The notes under the pieces were generated by a model, which was not told the origin of the DNA, ran no database searches, and was given only the letters and a program-made list of their open reading frames with translations. A DNA stretch of 11,058 nucleotides from contig PWOG01000106.1 in assembly GCA_003557565.1 (NCBI GenBank), positions 1-11,058 on the forward strand, given 5' to 3'. Every line of letters starts with the position of its first letter. Position 1 is the first letter of the stretch. Source of the stretch: Desulfobulbaceae bacterium. Lineage in GTDB: Bacteria; Desulfobacterota; Desulfobulbia; Desulfobulbales; Desulfurivibrionaceae. Positions 1 through 7,684 of the stretch are shown in pieces. Position numbers and translations under genes: made by a program.

Positions 1-224
1 TGAATATCCAGGCCGACGGCGGCATCTTCGTCAACCGCCGGCCGGTGGACCGTTAAAACCTGGCCGACCACCTGCGGGCCTTGGTCGAGCGAGAACCAGC
101 TTCCACGGTGGTTCTGTATGCCGACCGCGACTTGAGCTACCAGCAGCTGTACGCGGTTCTCGACCGGATCAATGAGGCGGGCCTGGAACGGGTTTCCCTC
201 CAGGCCGAAACCGCCGACCCTTGA
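1..224 (+). pseudogene. exbD: ExbD-like biopolymer transport protein, C-terminal part, interrupted by an in-frame TAA
   Basis: ExbD is the periplasmic-facing partner of ExbB in the proton-driven motor that energises TonB. Reading from base 3 gives a clear ExbD C-terminal domain: the strand NIQADGGIFVNRRPVD, then NLADHLRALVE, VVLYADRDLSYQQLYAVLDR and the ending AGLERVSLQAE, with the natural stop TGA at 222-224. Exactly between VDR and NLADHL lies a TAA at 54-56, where the family has an ordinary residue; one substitution from GAA (Glu) or CAA (Gln) would explain it, and the frame does not shift. As written, the protein would stop about 55 residues early and lose the second half of its periplasmic domain. 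Either the gene is inactivated, or the base is a sequencing error. The 5' part lies outside the window. tonB follows 31 bases later, as in exbB-exbD-tonB operons. The identity is firm; the pseudogene status is not. Confidence 0.7.
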
Positions 225-255
225 ACGTTGAACGGTCACCACTTCAAGGAAGACC

Positions 256-1098
<843 letters not shown>

Positions 1099-1162
1099 AC
1101 ATCCGGGATGTCCCATGGGCGACCCCGCATTACAGAGCCGCAAGATTGCAGCAAAAGACCGG

Positions 1163-1179
1163 GTTTGCCAGAGGCAAAC
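1163..1179. repeat. Perfect 7-bp inverted repeat between tonB and btuF
   Basis: GTTTGCC-AGA-GGCAAAC is a perfect 7-bp inverted repeat with a 3-base centre, in the 158-bp gap between tonB and btuF. It could be a dimeric operator or a small RNA hairpin. It has no T-run behind it, so it is not a standard terminator. No known consensus was recognised. Confidence 0.55.
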
Positions 1180-1205
1180 AAGAAAACCGCCGTGCAGCTG
1201 TTTCC

Positions 1206-1234
1206 CAAGATGCGGTGCCCTGTGATCGCTACGA
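1206..1234 (+). repeat. Partial copy of a sequence also found upstream of slp (copy A)
   Basis: CAAGATGCGGTGCCC at 1206-1220 is identical over 15 bases to the - strand at 8397-8383. The similarity continues: TGTGATCGCTACG here against CTTGATAGCTTAC there. The other copy sits inside a 49-nt hairpin, while here only one arm is present. This points to a shared mobile or repetitive ancestor rather than a functional leader of btuF. Confidence 0.5.
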
Positions 1235-1256
1235 TAAAACCACCAAGGCCATAGCC

Positions 1257-2177
1257 ATGAAAATTTTATTTGTTCTACTGCTGCTTTGCCCGCTGTTGGC
1301 CGCCCCGCTGGCGGCCGGAGCCGAGAACCGTTTGCTCACCGACCTCACCGACCGCCGGGTGACTATTCCGATCCAGCCCCAGCGAGTGGTGTCCCTGGCT
1401 CCCAGCATAACTGAAATGGTTTTTGCCCTTAAGCGGGAGGATGTTTTGCTGGCCACCACCGAGTTCAGCAATTATCCCCCGGCGGCCAGGGAAATCCCCC
1501 GGATCGGCTCCTATGTCCAGCCCGACCTGGAGCGAATCGTGGCCCTTAAACCCGATCTGGTACTGGCCATCAGGGACGGCAATCCCCGCCGGCTCATCGA
1601 GCGCCTGGAGGCCCTTGATATTCCGGTGTTTGCCATCGACCCCCGCAATCTGGCCCAGATCAAGACCAGCCTCACAGCCCTGGGCAAGGTGCTCAACGCC
1701 GACGACCGGGCCGGGACCCTGGTGACCGACATGACCCTGAGGCTGGAACGCCTGGAGGGGCAAATCCGGGGTATCGACCACCGTCCCCTGGTATTTTTTC
1801 AGGTGGACGCCGAACCCATGGTAAGCGTCGGCAAACAGACCTTCCTCCATGAACTGATTGTCCTGGCCGGCGGCCGCAACGCCGCCGCCGGAGGACCGCC
1901 CTATCCCCGTTACGGCTGGGAGGAGATTCTTCACCTGCAGCCGGAGGTCACCATCATCACTTCCATGGCCGGCGGCCAGAGCCCCGAGGAGCTGCGGCGG
2001 GCCTGGCAGCGTTGGCCACAGCTGAAGGCGGTGCAGAACGGGCGCATTCACGTGGTGGATGCCGATCTTTTCGACCGCCCGACCCACCGGCTGGTGGACG
2101 GCCTGGAGATGCTGGCCCGGCTGATCCAGCCCGAGCTTTTCGCTTCCCCACCGCCATCAAGCGCCACCGTCAATTAA
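1257..2177 (+). CDS. btuF: Periplasmic corrinoid-binding protein of an ABC transporter (BtuF-like)
   Basis: This 306-aa substrate-binding protein would capture cobalamin or another corrinoid in the periplasm and deliver it to BtuCD. I place the start at ATG 1257 because the following residues, MKILFVLLLLCPLLAAPLAAGA, are a typical Sec signal peptide with cleavage near A22/E23, and AAGG lies at 1245-1248. The frame is open 54 codons further up to an ATG overlapping the tonB stop, but that extension would bury the signal peptide. No lipobox is seen, so the protein should be soluble. Family marks are RVVSLAPSITEMVFAL (43-58), the GSYVQPDLERIVALKPDLVLA region, VSVGKQTFLHELIVLAGG and the late YGWEEILHLQPEVTII. 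These place it in the BtuF/FepB-like helical-backbone binding proteins (Peripla_BP_2). B12 rather than heme or siderophore is preferred because of the BtuF-like sequence and the B12 theme of the region. Confidence 0.88.
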   Translation: MKILFVLLLLCPLLAAPLAAGAENRLLTDLTDRRVTIPIQPQRVVSLAPSITEMVFALKREDVLLATTEFSNYPPAAREIPRIGSYVQPDLERIVALKPDLVLAIRDGNPRRLIERLEALDIPVFAIDPRNLAQIKTSLTALGKVLNADDRAGTLVTDMTLRLERLEGQIRGIDHRPLVFFQVDAEPMVSVGKQTFLHELIVLAGGRNAAAGGPPYPRYGWEEILHLQPEVTIITSMAGGQSPEELRRAWQRWPQLKAVQNGRIHVVDADLFDRPTHRLVDGLEMLARLIQPELFASPPPSSATVN

Positions 2178-2195
2178 ACTGAGGCCGCCACTGGT

Positions 2196-3203
2196 ATGTC
2201 CACTTTCTTTCCTTCGGTGCCCAAAACCATGCTGCTGCTCATCACCGCCAGCCTCGCGGTGCTGCTGCTGGCGGTTTTCCTGGGGCTGGCCACCGGCTCC
2301 TCGGGGATGAACATGGCCGAACTCTGGACCCTGATATTCCGGTCCCGCGAGGCCGACCCGGTCATCGCCGCCATTGTCTGGGAAATCCGCCTGCCCCGGG
2401 TGGTGCTGGCCGCCGCCGCCGGGGCGACCCTGGCCCTGGGCGGCCTGGTCTTCCAGGCCCTGCTCCGTAACCCCCTGGCCGAACCCTACATCCTGGGCAT
2501 CTCCGGCGGGGCGGCGGTGGGGGCCCTGCTGGGGATGATGTACGGGCTGTCATCATTCCCGGGAGTCTCCCTGCTGGCCTTTGCCGGCAGCATGGTTACC
2601 CTGCTGCTGGTCCTGAGCCTGGCCGGGGGCCGCAACGCCCCGGGCAAGGAGTCCCTGCTGCTGGGCGGAGTGATGATGAACGCCTTCTGCGGGGCCCTGA
2701 TCATGCTGCTGCTGGCCCTGGCCGATGATACCCGGCTGCGGAACGCCCTGTTCTGGCTGATGGGAGATCTCTCCCAAATCGGCCGCGAGCAGTTGCCCCT
2801 GCTTCTGCTGCTGCTTCCGGCCATCCTGCTGATCGGCCTGCTGGCCCGGCCCATGAATCTGCTGCTGATGGGCCGGGAGTCCGCCAGCGCCCTGGGCATC
2901 CGGGTGCGCACCGTCAGCCTCACCCTGCTGGTCACCACCTCCTTCATGGTGGGGCTGGTGGTCAGCCAGGCCGGGCTCATCGGTTTTGTCGGCCTGGTGG
3001 TGCCCCATGTTTTCCGCCTGCTGGTGGGCCCCGACCACCGCCTGCTGATCCCCGCCTGCCTGCTGGGCGGGGCGGCCTATCTCATCGCCTGCGACCTGCT
3101 GGCCCGGACCCTGCCCGCCGGGGGGGAAATGCCGGTGGGAATCGTCACCGCTTTGATCGGCGCCCCATTATTCATCTTTCTGCTCTGGAGGTCACGGTCA
3201 TGA
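2196..3203 (+). CDS. btuC: Corrinoid ABC transporter permease (BtuC/FecCD family)
   Basis: This polytopic inner-membrane permease (335 aa, the usual family length) forms the translocation pore as a homodimer with BtuD. It is almost wholly hydrophobic, compatible with the ten helices of the family. Diagnostic motifs are EIRLPRV (63-69), GATLALGGLVFQALLRNPLAEPYILG (76-101, the RNPLAxPxxLG signature), the ATPase-coupling loop near GRESASALGIRV, and GLIGFVGLVVPHVFRLLVGPDHR before the last helices. The start ATG at 2196 follows the btuF stop by 18 bases and has only a weak GAGG at about 2181-2184; ATG 2229 (residue 12) is an alternative. Its stop overlaps the btuD start in ATGA, so the two are translationally coupled. 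The family also imports iron-siderophores and heme; the B12 assignment rests on context and BtuF. Confidence 0.93.
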   Translation: MSTFFPSVPKTMLLLITASLAVLLLAVFLGLATGSSGMNMAELWTLIFRSREADPVIAAIVWEIRLPRVVLAAAAGATLALGGLVFQALLRNPLAEPYILGISGGAAVGALLGMMYGLSSFPGVSLLAFAGSMVTLLLVLSLAGGRNAPGKESLLLGGVMMNAFCGALIMLLLALADDTRLRNALFWLMGDLSQIGREQLPLLLLLLPAILLIGLLARPMNLLLMGRESASALGIRVRTVSLTLLVTTSFMVGLVVSQAGLIGFVGLVVPHVFRLLVGPDHRLLIPACLLGGAAYLIACDLLARTLPAGGEMPVGIVTALIGAPLFIFLLWRSRS

Positions 3204-4039
3204 CCGGCAGCAGTCATCGGACACCCAGCCCCGCAGTCGCACCGGAACATCCCGTGGCGCAAGCAGAAAACCTGGGGGTGTCCTACCAGGAACAGTCAAT
3301 CTTCAGCGGCGTTACGTTCAGCGTGGCGGCAGGAGAGTTTTTCCTGATCATCGGCCCCAACGGCAGCGGCAAGACTTCGCTGCTCAAAACCATCGCCGGC
3401 CTGCTGCCGCCGGCAACGGGAGGAGTGAAGGTTTTCGGCCGGGCGCCCCTGACCCAGCCCCGGCGCCAATTTGCCCGCCGGGTGGCGGTGGTGCCCCAGC
3501 AGGCGCCGACGGATTTTCCCTTCCGGGTGGCGGAAACGGTGCTCATGGGGCGCTCGCCGCACTTGGGCCTCTGGGAACTGGAAAAGGCCGCCGACCGGCA
3601 ACTGGCCGCCGAGATCATGGAGTTTACCGAAATTTCCCACCTGGCTCACCGCCGCCTGGATCAATTAAGCGGCGGCGAACGCCAGCGGGTCTTCATCGCC
3701 CGGGCCCTGTGCCAGCAGCCCAGTCTGCTGTTGCTGGACGAGCCCACCGCCGCCCTGGACCCCGCCCACCAGATCAGGATTTTGGACCTGATGGAACGCC
3801 TGCGCCGGCAGCACCAGGTGACCATCATCATGGTCTCCCACGACCTCAACCTGGCGGCCATGTACGGCGATCGCCTGCTGCTGCTGGGCGACGGCGGGAT
3901 GGCGGGACTGGGCAGCCCCCACGAGGTGCTTACTTACCACCGCCTGGAAAAGACCTACGGCTGCCTTATGCTGGTGGATGAAAATCCCCTGGGCAGGGTG
4001 CCGCGGGTGATTCCGGTACCGGAGAAATTTCAGGGCTAG
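3200..4039 (+). CDS. btuD: Corrinoid ABC transporter ATP-binding protein (BtuD-like)
   Basis: This cytoplasmic ATPase (279 aa) powers the BtuC pore. All nucleotide-binding elements are intact: Walker A GPNGSGKT (52-59), Q-loop VVPQQ (about 97-101), signature LSGGERQR (156-163), Walker B LLLLDEP (176-182) with catalytic Glu 181, and the H-loop His 214 in VSHDLN. About 20 residues of low-complexity sequence precede the domain, and a tail of about 40 residues follows it, as is common in FecE/BtuD-type ATPases. The start ATG overlaps the last codon and stop of btuC (ATGA), fixing the start. It is the last gene of the uptake unit; no convincing intrinsic terminator follows. Confidence 0.93.
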   Translation: MTGSSHRTPSPAVAPEHPVAQAENLGVSYQEQSIFSGVTFSVAAGEFFLIIGPNGSGKTSLLKTIAGLLPPATGGVKVFGRAPLTQPRRQFARRVAVVPQQAPTDFPFRVAETVLMGRSPHLGLWELEKAADRQLAAEIMEFTEISHLAHRRLDQLSGGERQRVFIARALCQQPSLLLLDEPTAALDPAHQIRILDLMERLRRQHQVTIIMVSHDLNLAAMYGDRLLLLGDGGMAGLGSPHEVLTYHRLEKTYGCLMLVDENPLGRVPRVIPVPEKFQG

Positions 4040-4147
4040 AGTTTACCTGGGAAAAAACTTGTCGGCACCGCTTTTACGATGCCGTCGGGGCATACCCGGT
4101 AATTACCTGTTTTCGGATTACTGCCGGCATGACTGGCGGGTAAACTC
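4039..4147. repeat. Palindrome-rich stretch with 9-bp inverted ends between btuD and nrdD
   Basis: GAGTTTACC (4039-4047) is the exact inverse of GGTAAACTC (4139-4147). Midway lies a perfect 10-bp palindrome, GGTAATTACC (4098-4107), so the half-site GGTAA/TTACC occurs four times in 109 bp. Smaller stems also occur: ATGCC-GTCGG-GGCAT (4079-4093) and CTGGC/GCCAG at about 4133-4154. The stretch lies upstream of the nrdD promoter. It may be operator sites for an unidentified dimeric regulator, a structured 3' end of the btu transcript, or a small MITE-like insertion. The sequence shows the symmetry, not the role. Confidence 0.45.
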
Positions 4148-4167
4148 CGGCCAGCACACCTCGAAAG

Positions 4168-4214
4168 ATACTATATTTTGTGTTGACCAGAATCAGCAAC
4201 ACGATATAGAGTAT
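4168..4214 (+). promoter_or_regulatory. Pair of NrdR boxes upstream of nrdD
   Basis: Box 1 is ATACTATATTTTGTGT (4168-4183) and box 2 is ACACGATATAGAGTAT (4199-4214). Both fit the 16-bp NrdR consensus (ACACTATATATTGTGT-like), and each has one half closer to consensus. They start 31 bp apart, about three helical turns, the known arrangement for this repressor. NrdR is the ATP-cone, zinc-ribbon repressor that shuts off ribonucleotide reductase genes when dATP is high. The boxes flank and overlap the predicted promoter, so binding should block RNA polymerase. The nrdR gene is not in the window. Confidence 0.85.
4183..4210 (+). promoter_or_regulatory. Predicted sigma-70 promoter of nrdD-nrdG
   Basis: The -35 TTGACC (4183-4188) and -10 TATAGA (4205-4210) are separated by 16 bp. 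The -35 abuts NrdR box 1 and the -10 lies inside box 2. Transcription would begin near 4217, leaving a leader of about 75 nt before ATG 4291, which is preceded by AAGGA at 4278-4282. Confidence 0.6.
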
Positions 4215-4290
4215 GTTATTCGTTTTTTGCTTCACCGCTTCCGGGTAGTCACTATTTTATTATTATCAACCAGGTATAAGGAACAGACCC

Positions 4291-6438
4291 ATGAATCAAC
4301 CCCAGGCAAACACCGCCGACACCCAGGCCGCCGCCCCGCTGTTCAGCCTTATCCGCAAGCGGGACCAGCGTCTGGTGCCCTTTGAGTCGGAGAAGATCAC
4401 CACCGCCATCGCCAGGGCCGGTGAAGCTACCGGTGAAATCGGCTCCCCCGAGGCGCGCCGGCTGACCATGCAGGTGCTGGCCATCGCCCAGCAGATGTTT
4501 ACCGATGCCAGCCCGGGGGTAGAAGAAATCCAGGATCTGGTGGAGGAGGTGCTGCTCTCCTCGCCTTACAAAAAGACCGCCAAGGCCTACATTCTCTACC
4601 GGGATCAGCACGCCCGCCTGCGGGAGATGGTGACCCAGACCGATCTCGATCTCATCGACGGCTATCTGCAGAAACTCGACTGGCAGGTCCAGGAAAACTC
4701 CAACATGTCCTACTCGCTGCAGGGGCTCAACAACTATGTCTCCAGTGAGGTCAGCAAGAACTACTGGCTCAACAAGATCTATCCCGCCGAGGTCCGCCGG
4801 GCCCACCTGGACGGTGATCTGCACCTGCACGACCTGGGACAGCTCTCGGTTTACTGCGTCGGCTGGGATCTGCGCGATCTGCTCAAACAGGGTTTCACCG
4901 GGGCGCCGGGCAAAGCGGAAAGCGGCCCGGCCAAGCACTTTCGCAGCGCCCTGGGCCAGATCGTCAACTTCTTCTACACCCTCCAGGGCGAGGCGGCCGG
5001 CGCCCAGGCCTTCGCCAGCTGCGACACCCTGCTGGCTCCATTTATTCGGGCCGATAAGCTCGGCTACCGGGAGGTCAAGCAGGCCCTGCAAGAGTTTGTC
5101 TTCAACCTCAACGTCCCCACCCGGGTCGGGTTCCAGACCCCCTTTACCAACATGACCATGGACCTGCAACCCCCCAAGGCCCTGAAAGACTCCCCGGTGA
5201 TCATCGGCGGCCGCGAAGGCGACAGCTGTTACGGTGAATATCAGGACGAGATGAACATGCTCAACCAGGCCTTTTTGGAAGTAATGGCCGAGGGCGACCA
5301 CAAGGGACGGGCCTTCACTTTTCCCATCCCGACCTACAATATCACCGCCGATTTCAACTGGGACGACCCCAGCCTCGACCGCCTCTGGCAGACCACCGCC
5401 CGCTACGGCCTGCCCTATTTCGCCAACTTCGTCAACTCGGACATGAGCCCCGATGATGCCCGCTCCATGTGCTGCCGCCTGCGGCTGGACACCCGGGAGC
5501 TGGAAAAACGGGGCGGCGGGCTGTTCGGGGCCAACCCCCTCACCGGCTCCATCGGGGTGGTGACCATCAACATGGCAGCCCTGGGCTATCAGGCCGACAA
5601 CGAGGCCGAGTTCTTCCAGCGCCTGGAACGGCTGATGCAAATCGCCCGGACCAGCCTGGAGACCAAACGCAAGGTGCTGGAAAACTTCACCGCCAAGGGG
5701 TTGTATCCCTACACCCGCTATTACCTGCGCCAGGTGGAGCAGCGTTTCAACCGCTTCTGGGACAACCACTTCTCCACCATCGGCCTGATCGGCACCAACG
5801 AGGCCTGCCTCAACCTGCTGGGAAAGGATATCGGCACCGCCGAGGGCAAGGAATTCGCCCTGCGGATGCTGGATTTCATGCGGCAGCGGTTGAGCAAATT
5901 CCAGGAAGAAACCGGCAACCAGTACAATCTCGAGGCCACCCCGGCCGAGGGCACCGGCCACCGGCTGGCCAAGCTGGATGCCCGCCGCTTCCCGGAACTG
6001 ACTTCCACCCTGACCTGCTGCGAGCAAAACCGCCTGCCCATCTACACCAACTCCACCCAGCTGCCGGTTAACTACACCGACGATATTTTTCAGCTTCTGG
6101 ACCACCAGGACGAGCTGCAGGCCAAATACACCGGTGGCACCGTGGTCCACTGCTTCCTGGGGGAAGCCGAGATCGACCCCGAGACGGTGAAAGGCTTTGT
6201 GAGAACTGTCTGTTGCCAATACCAAATCCCCTATTTCACCCTGACCCCGGTGTTCTCGGTCTGCTCCCAGCACGGCTACCTGGCCGGCGAGCAGCACCGC
6301 TGCCCCACCTGCCAGGCCACCACCGAGGTCTATTCCCGGGTGGTGGGCTACCTGCGCCCCATTCAGCAATGGCACGAGGGCAAGCAGGCGGAATTTGCCT
6401 TCCGCAATCATTACCGGCTGACTCCCGTCCAGTCATGA
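4291..6438 (+). CDS. nrdD: Anaerobic (class III) ribonucleoside-triphosphate reductase, large subunit
   Basis: NrdD reduces ribonucleoside triphosphates to deoxyribonucleotides using a glycyl radical, and works only without oxygen. The 715-aa length is typical. Residues about 18-110 are the ATP-cone (LIRKRDQRLVPFESEKI...) that senses ATP/dATP. Candidate active-site cysteines are C189 (LSVYCVGW) and C394/C395 (SMCCRLRLD). The C-terminal metal site is C658, probably H661, and C671/C674 (HRCPTC). The radical glycine is G686 in SRVVGYLRP, followed by GKQAEF, 29 residues from the end as expected. It is in a different transcription unit from btuD, with NrdR boxes upstream, and its stop overlaps nrdG in ATGA. 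All key residues are present, so it should be functional. A Cys-His-Cys-Cys metal site instead of four cysteines is a common variant of this subgroup. Confidence 0.97.
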   Translation: MNQPQANTADTQAAAPLFSLIRKRDQRLVPFESEKITTAIARAGEATGEIGSPEARRLTMQVLAIAQQMFTDASPGVEEIQDLVEEVLLSSPYKKTAKAYILYRDQHARLREMVTQTDLDLIDGYLQKLDWQVQENSNMSYSLQGLNNYVSSEVSKNYWLNKIYPAEVRRAHLDGDLHLHDLGQLSVYCVGWDLRDLLKQGFTGAPGKAESGPAKHFRSALGQIVNFFYTLQGEAAGAQAFASCDTLLAPFIRADKLGYREVKQALQEFVFNLNVPTRVGFQTPFTNMTMDLQPPKALKDSPVIIGGREGDSCYGEYQDEMNMLNQAFLEVMAEGDHKGRAFTFPIPTYNITADFNWDDPSLDRLWQTTARYGLPYFANFVNSDMSPDDARSMCCRLRLDTRELEKRGGGLFGANPLTGSIGVVTINMAALGYQADNEAEFFQRLERLMQIARTSLETKRKVLENFTAKGLYPYTRYYLRQVEQRFNRFWDNHFSTIGLIGTNEACLNLLGKDIGTAEGKEFALRMLDFMRQRLSKFQEETGNQYNLEATPAEGTGHRLAKLDARRFPELTSTLTCCEQNRLPIYTNSTQLPVNYTDDIFQLLDHQDELQAKYTGGTVVHCFLGEAEIDPETVKGFVRTVCCQYQIPYFTLTPVFSVCSQHGYLAGEQHRCPTCQATTEVYSRVVGYLRPIQQWHEGKQAEFAFRNHYRLTPVQS

Positions 6439-7127
6439 CCATCGCCAGCAATCAAGGGATCAACGACGCAGGCGGCCACAGGGTGCCCCAGAATGGAGTG
6501 CCGGGCGGTCGCTTGCTGCCCATCGGCGGCTTTCACCCCGCCAGCTTCAACGATTTTCCCGGCCGGGTGGCGGCGGTGATCTTCACCCGGGGCTGCAACT
6601 TCCGCTGCCCCTGGTGCCACAACGTCGAGCTAATCGAGCCCGCCGGGCCGGCCGGCTTGAGCGATTATGATCCGGAGGCGGTAATTGCCCGGCTGGCAGC
6701 CCGAAAAGGCAAACTGGGCGGGGTGGTAATAAGCGGCGGTGAGCCCACCCTGCATCCAGAACTGCTCCCTTTCTGCCGGCAACTTCGGGAGCTGGGCCTG
6801 GCGGTTAAGGTGGACAGCAACGGCAGCCGCCCCGAGGTCCTGGAGCGGCTGATTAATGCCGGCGCGGTGGATTACCTGGCCATGGACATCAAGGCTCCAC
6901 TGGCAAAATACGACCGCCTGGCCGGGGTCAAGGTCGACCCCGAAGCCATCCGAAAATCGATTGCTCTCATCGCCGCCGCCGGCATTGATCATCAGTTTCG
7001 CACTACGGCGGTCGATTCCCTGCTCACCGCCGCCGACCTGGAGCAGATCCGTCGCCTGGTTCCGGACGGCTCTCCCCACAAAATCCAACAGTTCCGCCCT
7101 CGGCGGTCAGCAAACAAGGAAGATTGA
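6435..7127 (+). CDS. nrdG: Anaerobic ribonucleotide reductase activating protein (radical SAM, NrdG2-type)
   Basis: NrdG uses a [4Fe-4S] cluster and S-adenosylmethionine to place the radical on the NrdD glycine. In this 230-aa protein the cluster motif CNFRCPWC gives C54, C58 and C61; the SAM-binding SGGEPT follows at 100-105, then VKVDSNGSRPEVL and VDYLAMDIKAPL. The region GGFHPASFNDFPGRVAAVIFTRGC is the family start; about 30 extra residues precede it. ATG 6435 is chosen because it overlaps the nrdD stop (ATGA), implying coupled translation. In-frame GTG codons at 6483 and 6498 are possible later starts but lack a good ribosome-binding site. The length and sequence match the longer radical-SAM activases (NrdG2 type) seen in Desulfobacterota and archaea rather than the short E. 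coli form. Confidence 0.94.
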   Translation: MTIASNQGINDAGGHRVPQNGVPGGRLLPIGGFHPASFNDFPGRVAAVIFTRGCNFRCPWCHNVELIEPAGPAGLSDYDPEAVIARLAARKGKLGGVVISGGEPTLHPELLPFCRQLRELGLAVKVDSNGSRPEVLERLINAGAVDYLAMDIKAPLAKYDRLAGVKVDPEAIRKSIALIAAAGIDHQFRTTAVDSLLTAADLEQIRRLVPDGSPHKIQQFRPRRSANKED

Positions 7128-7646
7128 ATGGAATCGCTAGTAGATCGTATTATCCGCGCCGGCAAGCTGGACATTGATCTGTACCGGGAGGTGAAGGCGG
7201 ACCCCAATGCCCTGGGGCCGGCCATGAACGTGGTGGTTATTTCCAGCCTGGCCGCCGGTATCGGCTCTCTCCAGCTGGGCATCAAGGGTTTTTTGGTCGG
7301 CACCGTCGCCGCTTTTGCCGGCTGGTTCATCTGGGCCCTGGTCATTTATATCGTCGGGGCCAAAATCCTGCCCGAACCCCGCACCAATGCCAGCCTCGGC
7401 CAATTTCTCCGGGTCGTCGGTTTTGCCAGTGCTCCGGGGATCATCCGGCTGCTGGCCGGGATTCCCTATCTGGGAGGGTTTGTGATCTTTGCCGCTTCGC
7501 TCTGGATCCTCACGGCCATGATCATGGCCACCCGCCAGGCCCTGGATTACGAAGGAGTCTGGCGGGCCGCCGGGGTATGCCTGCTGGGATGGCTGATTCA
7601 GGGCATGGCCATCGCCCCCTTTCTTATCATGCTGTCGGCAGAGTAA
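7128..7646 (+). CDS. Yip1-family-like integral membrane protein of unknown function
   Basis: This 172-aa protein is mostly membrane. After a polar N-terminus of about 30 residues (MESLVDRIIRAGKLDIDLYR), hydrophobic segments lie near residues 31-47, 54-79, 97-111, 112-134 and 146-170. The overall pattern, including an initial segment beginning DPNALGPA and the central loop with a Pro in FASAPGIIRLL, resembles bacterial YIP1-domain proteins (PF04893), whose role is not established. ATG 7128 starts on the base after the nrdG stop, with AAGGA at 7116-7120, so it is very probably translated from the nrdDG transcript. No enzymatic motif is seen. The link to ribonucleotide reduction may be only shared transcription. 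Confidence 0.72.
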   Translation: MESLVDRIIRAGKLDIDLYREVKADPNALGPAMNVVVISSLAAGIGSLQLGIKGFLVGTVAAFAGWFIWALVIYIVGAKILPEPRTNASLGQFLRVVGFASAPGIIRLLAGIPYLGGFVIFAASLWILTAMIMATRQALDYEGVWRAAGVCLLGWLIQGMAIAPFLIMLSAE

Positions 7647-7684
7647 GGAGGCGACTGCCCCTGGTGCCGCGAAAGACCCCGGGG

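Noticed and set aside
1099..1256. A second cobalamin riboswitch before btuF
   Set aside because: The conserved core strings (GCTGTAA, B12 box, GGGAAGnCG) are absent, and the gap is too short for a full aptamer plus expression platform.
1275..2087. A 270-codon open frame on the - strand opposite btuF
   Set aside because: It lies wholly against a recognised gene, is rich in Gly/Gln/His as an antisense shadow, and has no recognisable domain.
4252..6411. A 719-codon open frame on the - strand opposite nrdD
   Set aside because: Its sequence is low-complexity Gly/Val/Leu/Gln typical of the antisense of a GC-rich gene, has no family motifs, and the + strand has an unmistakable NrdD.
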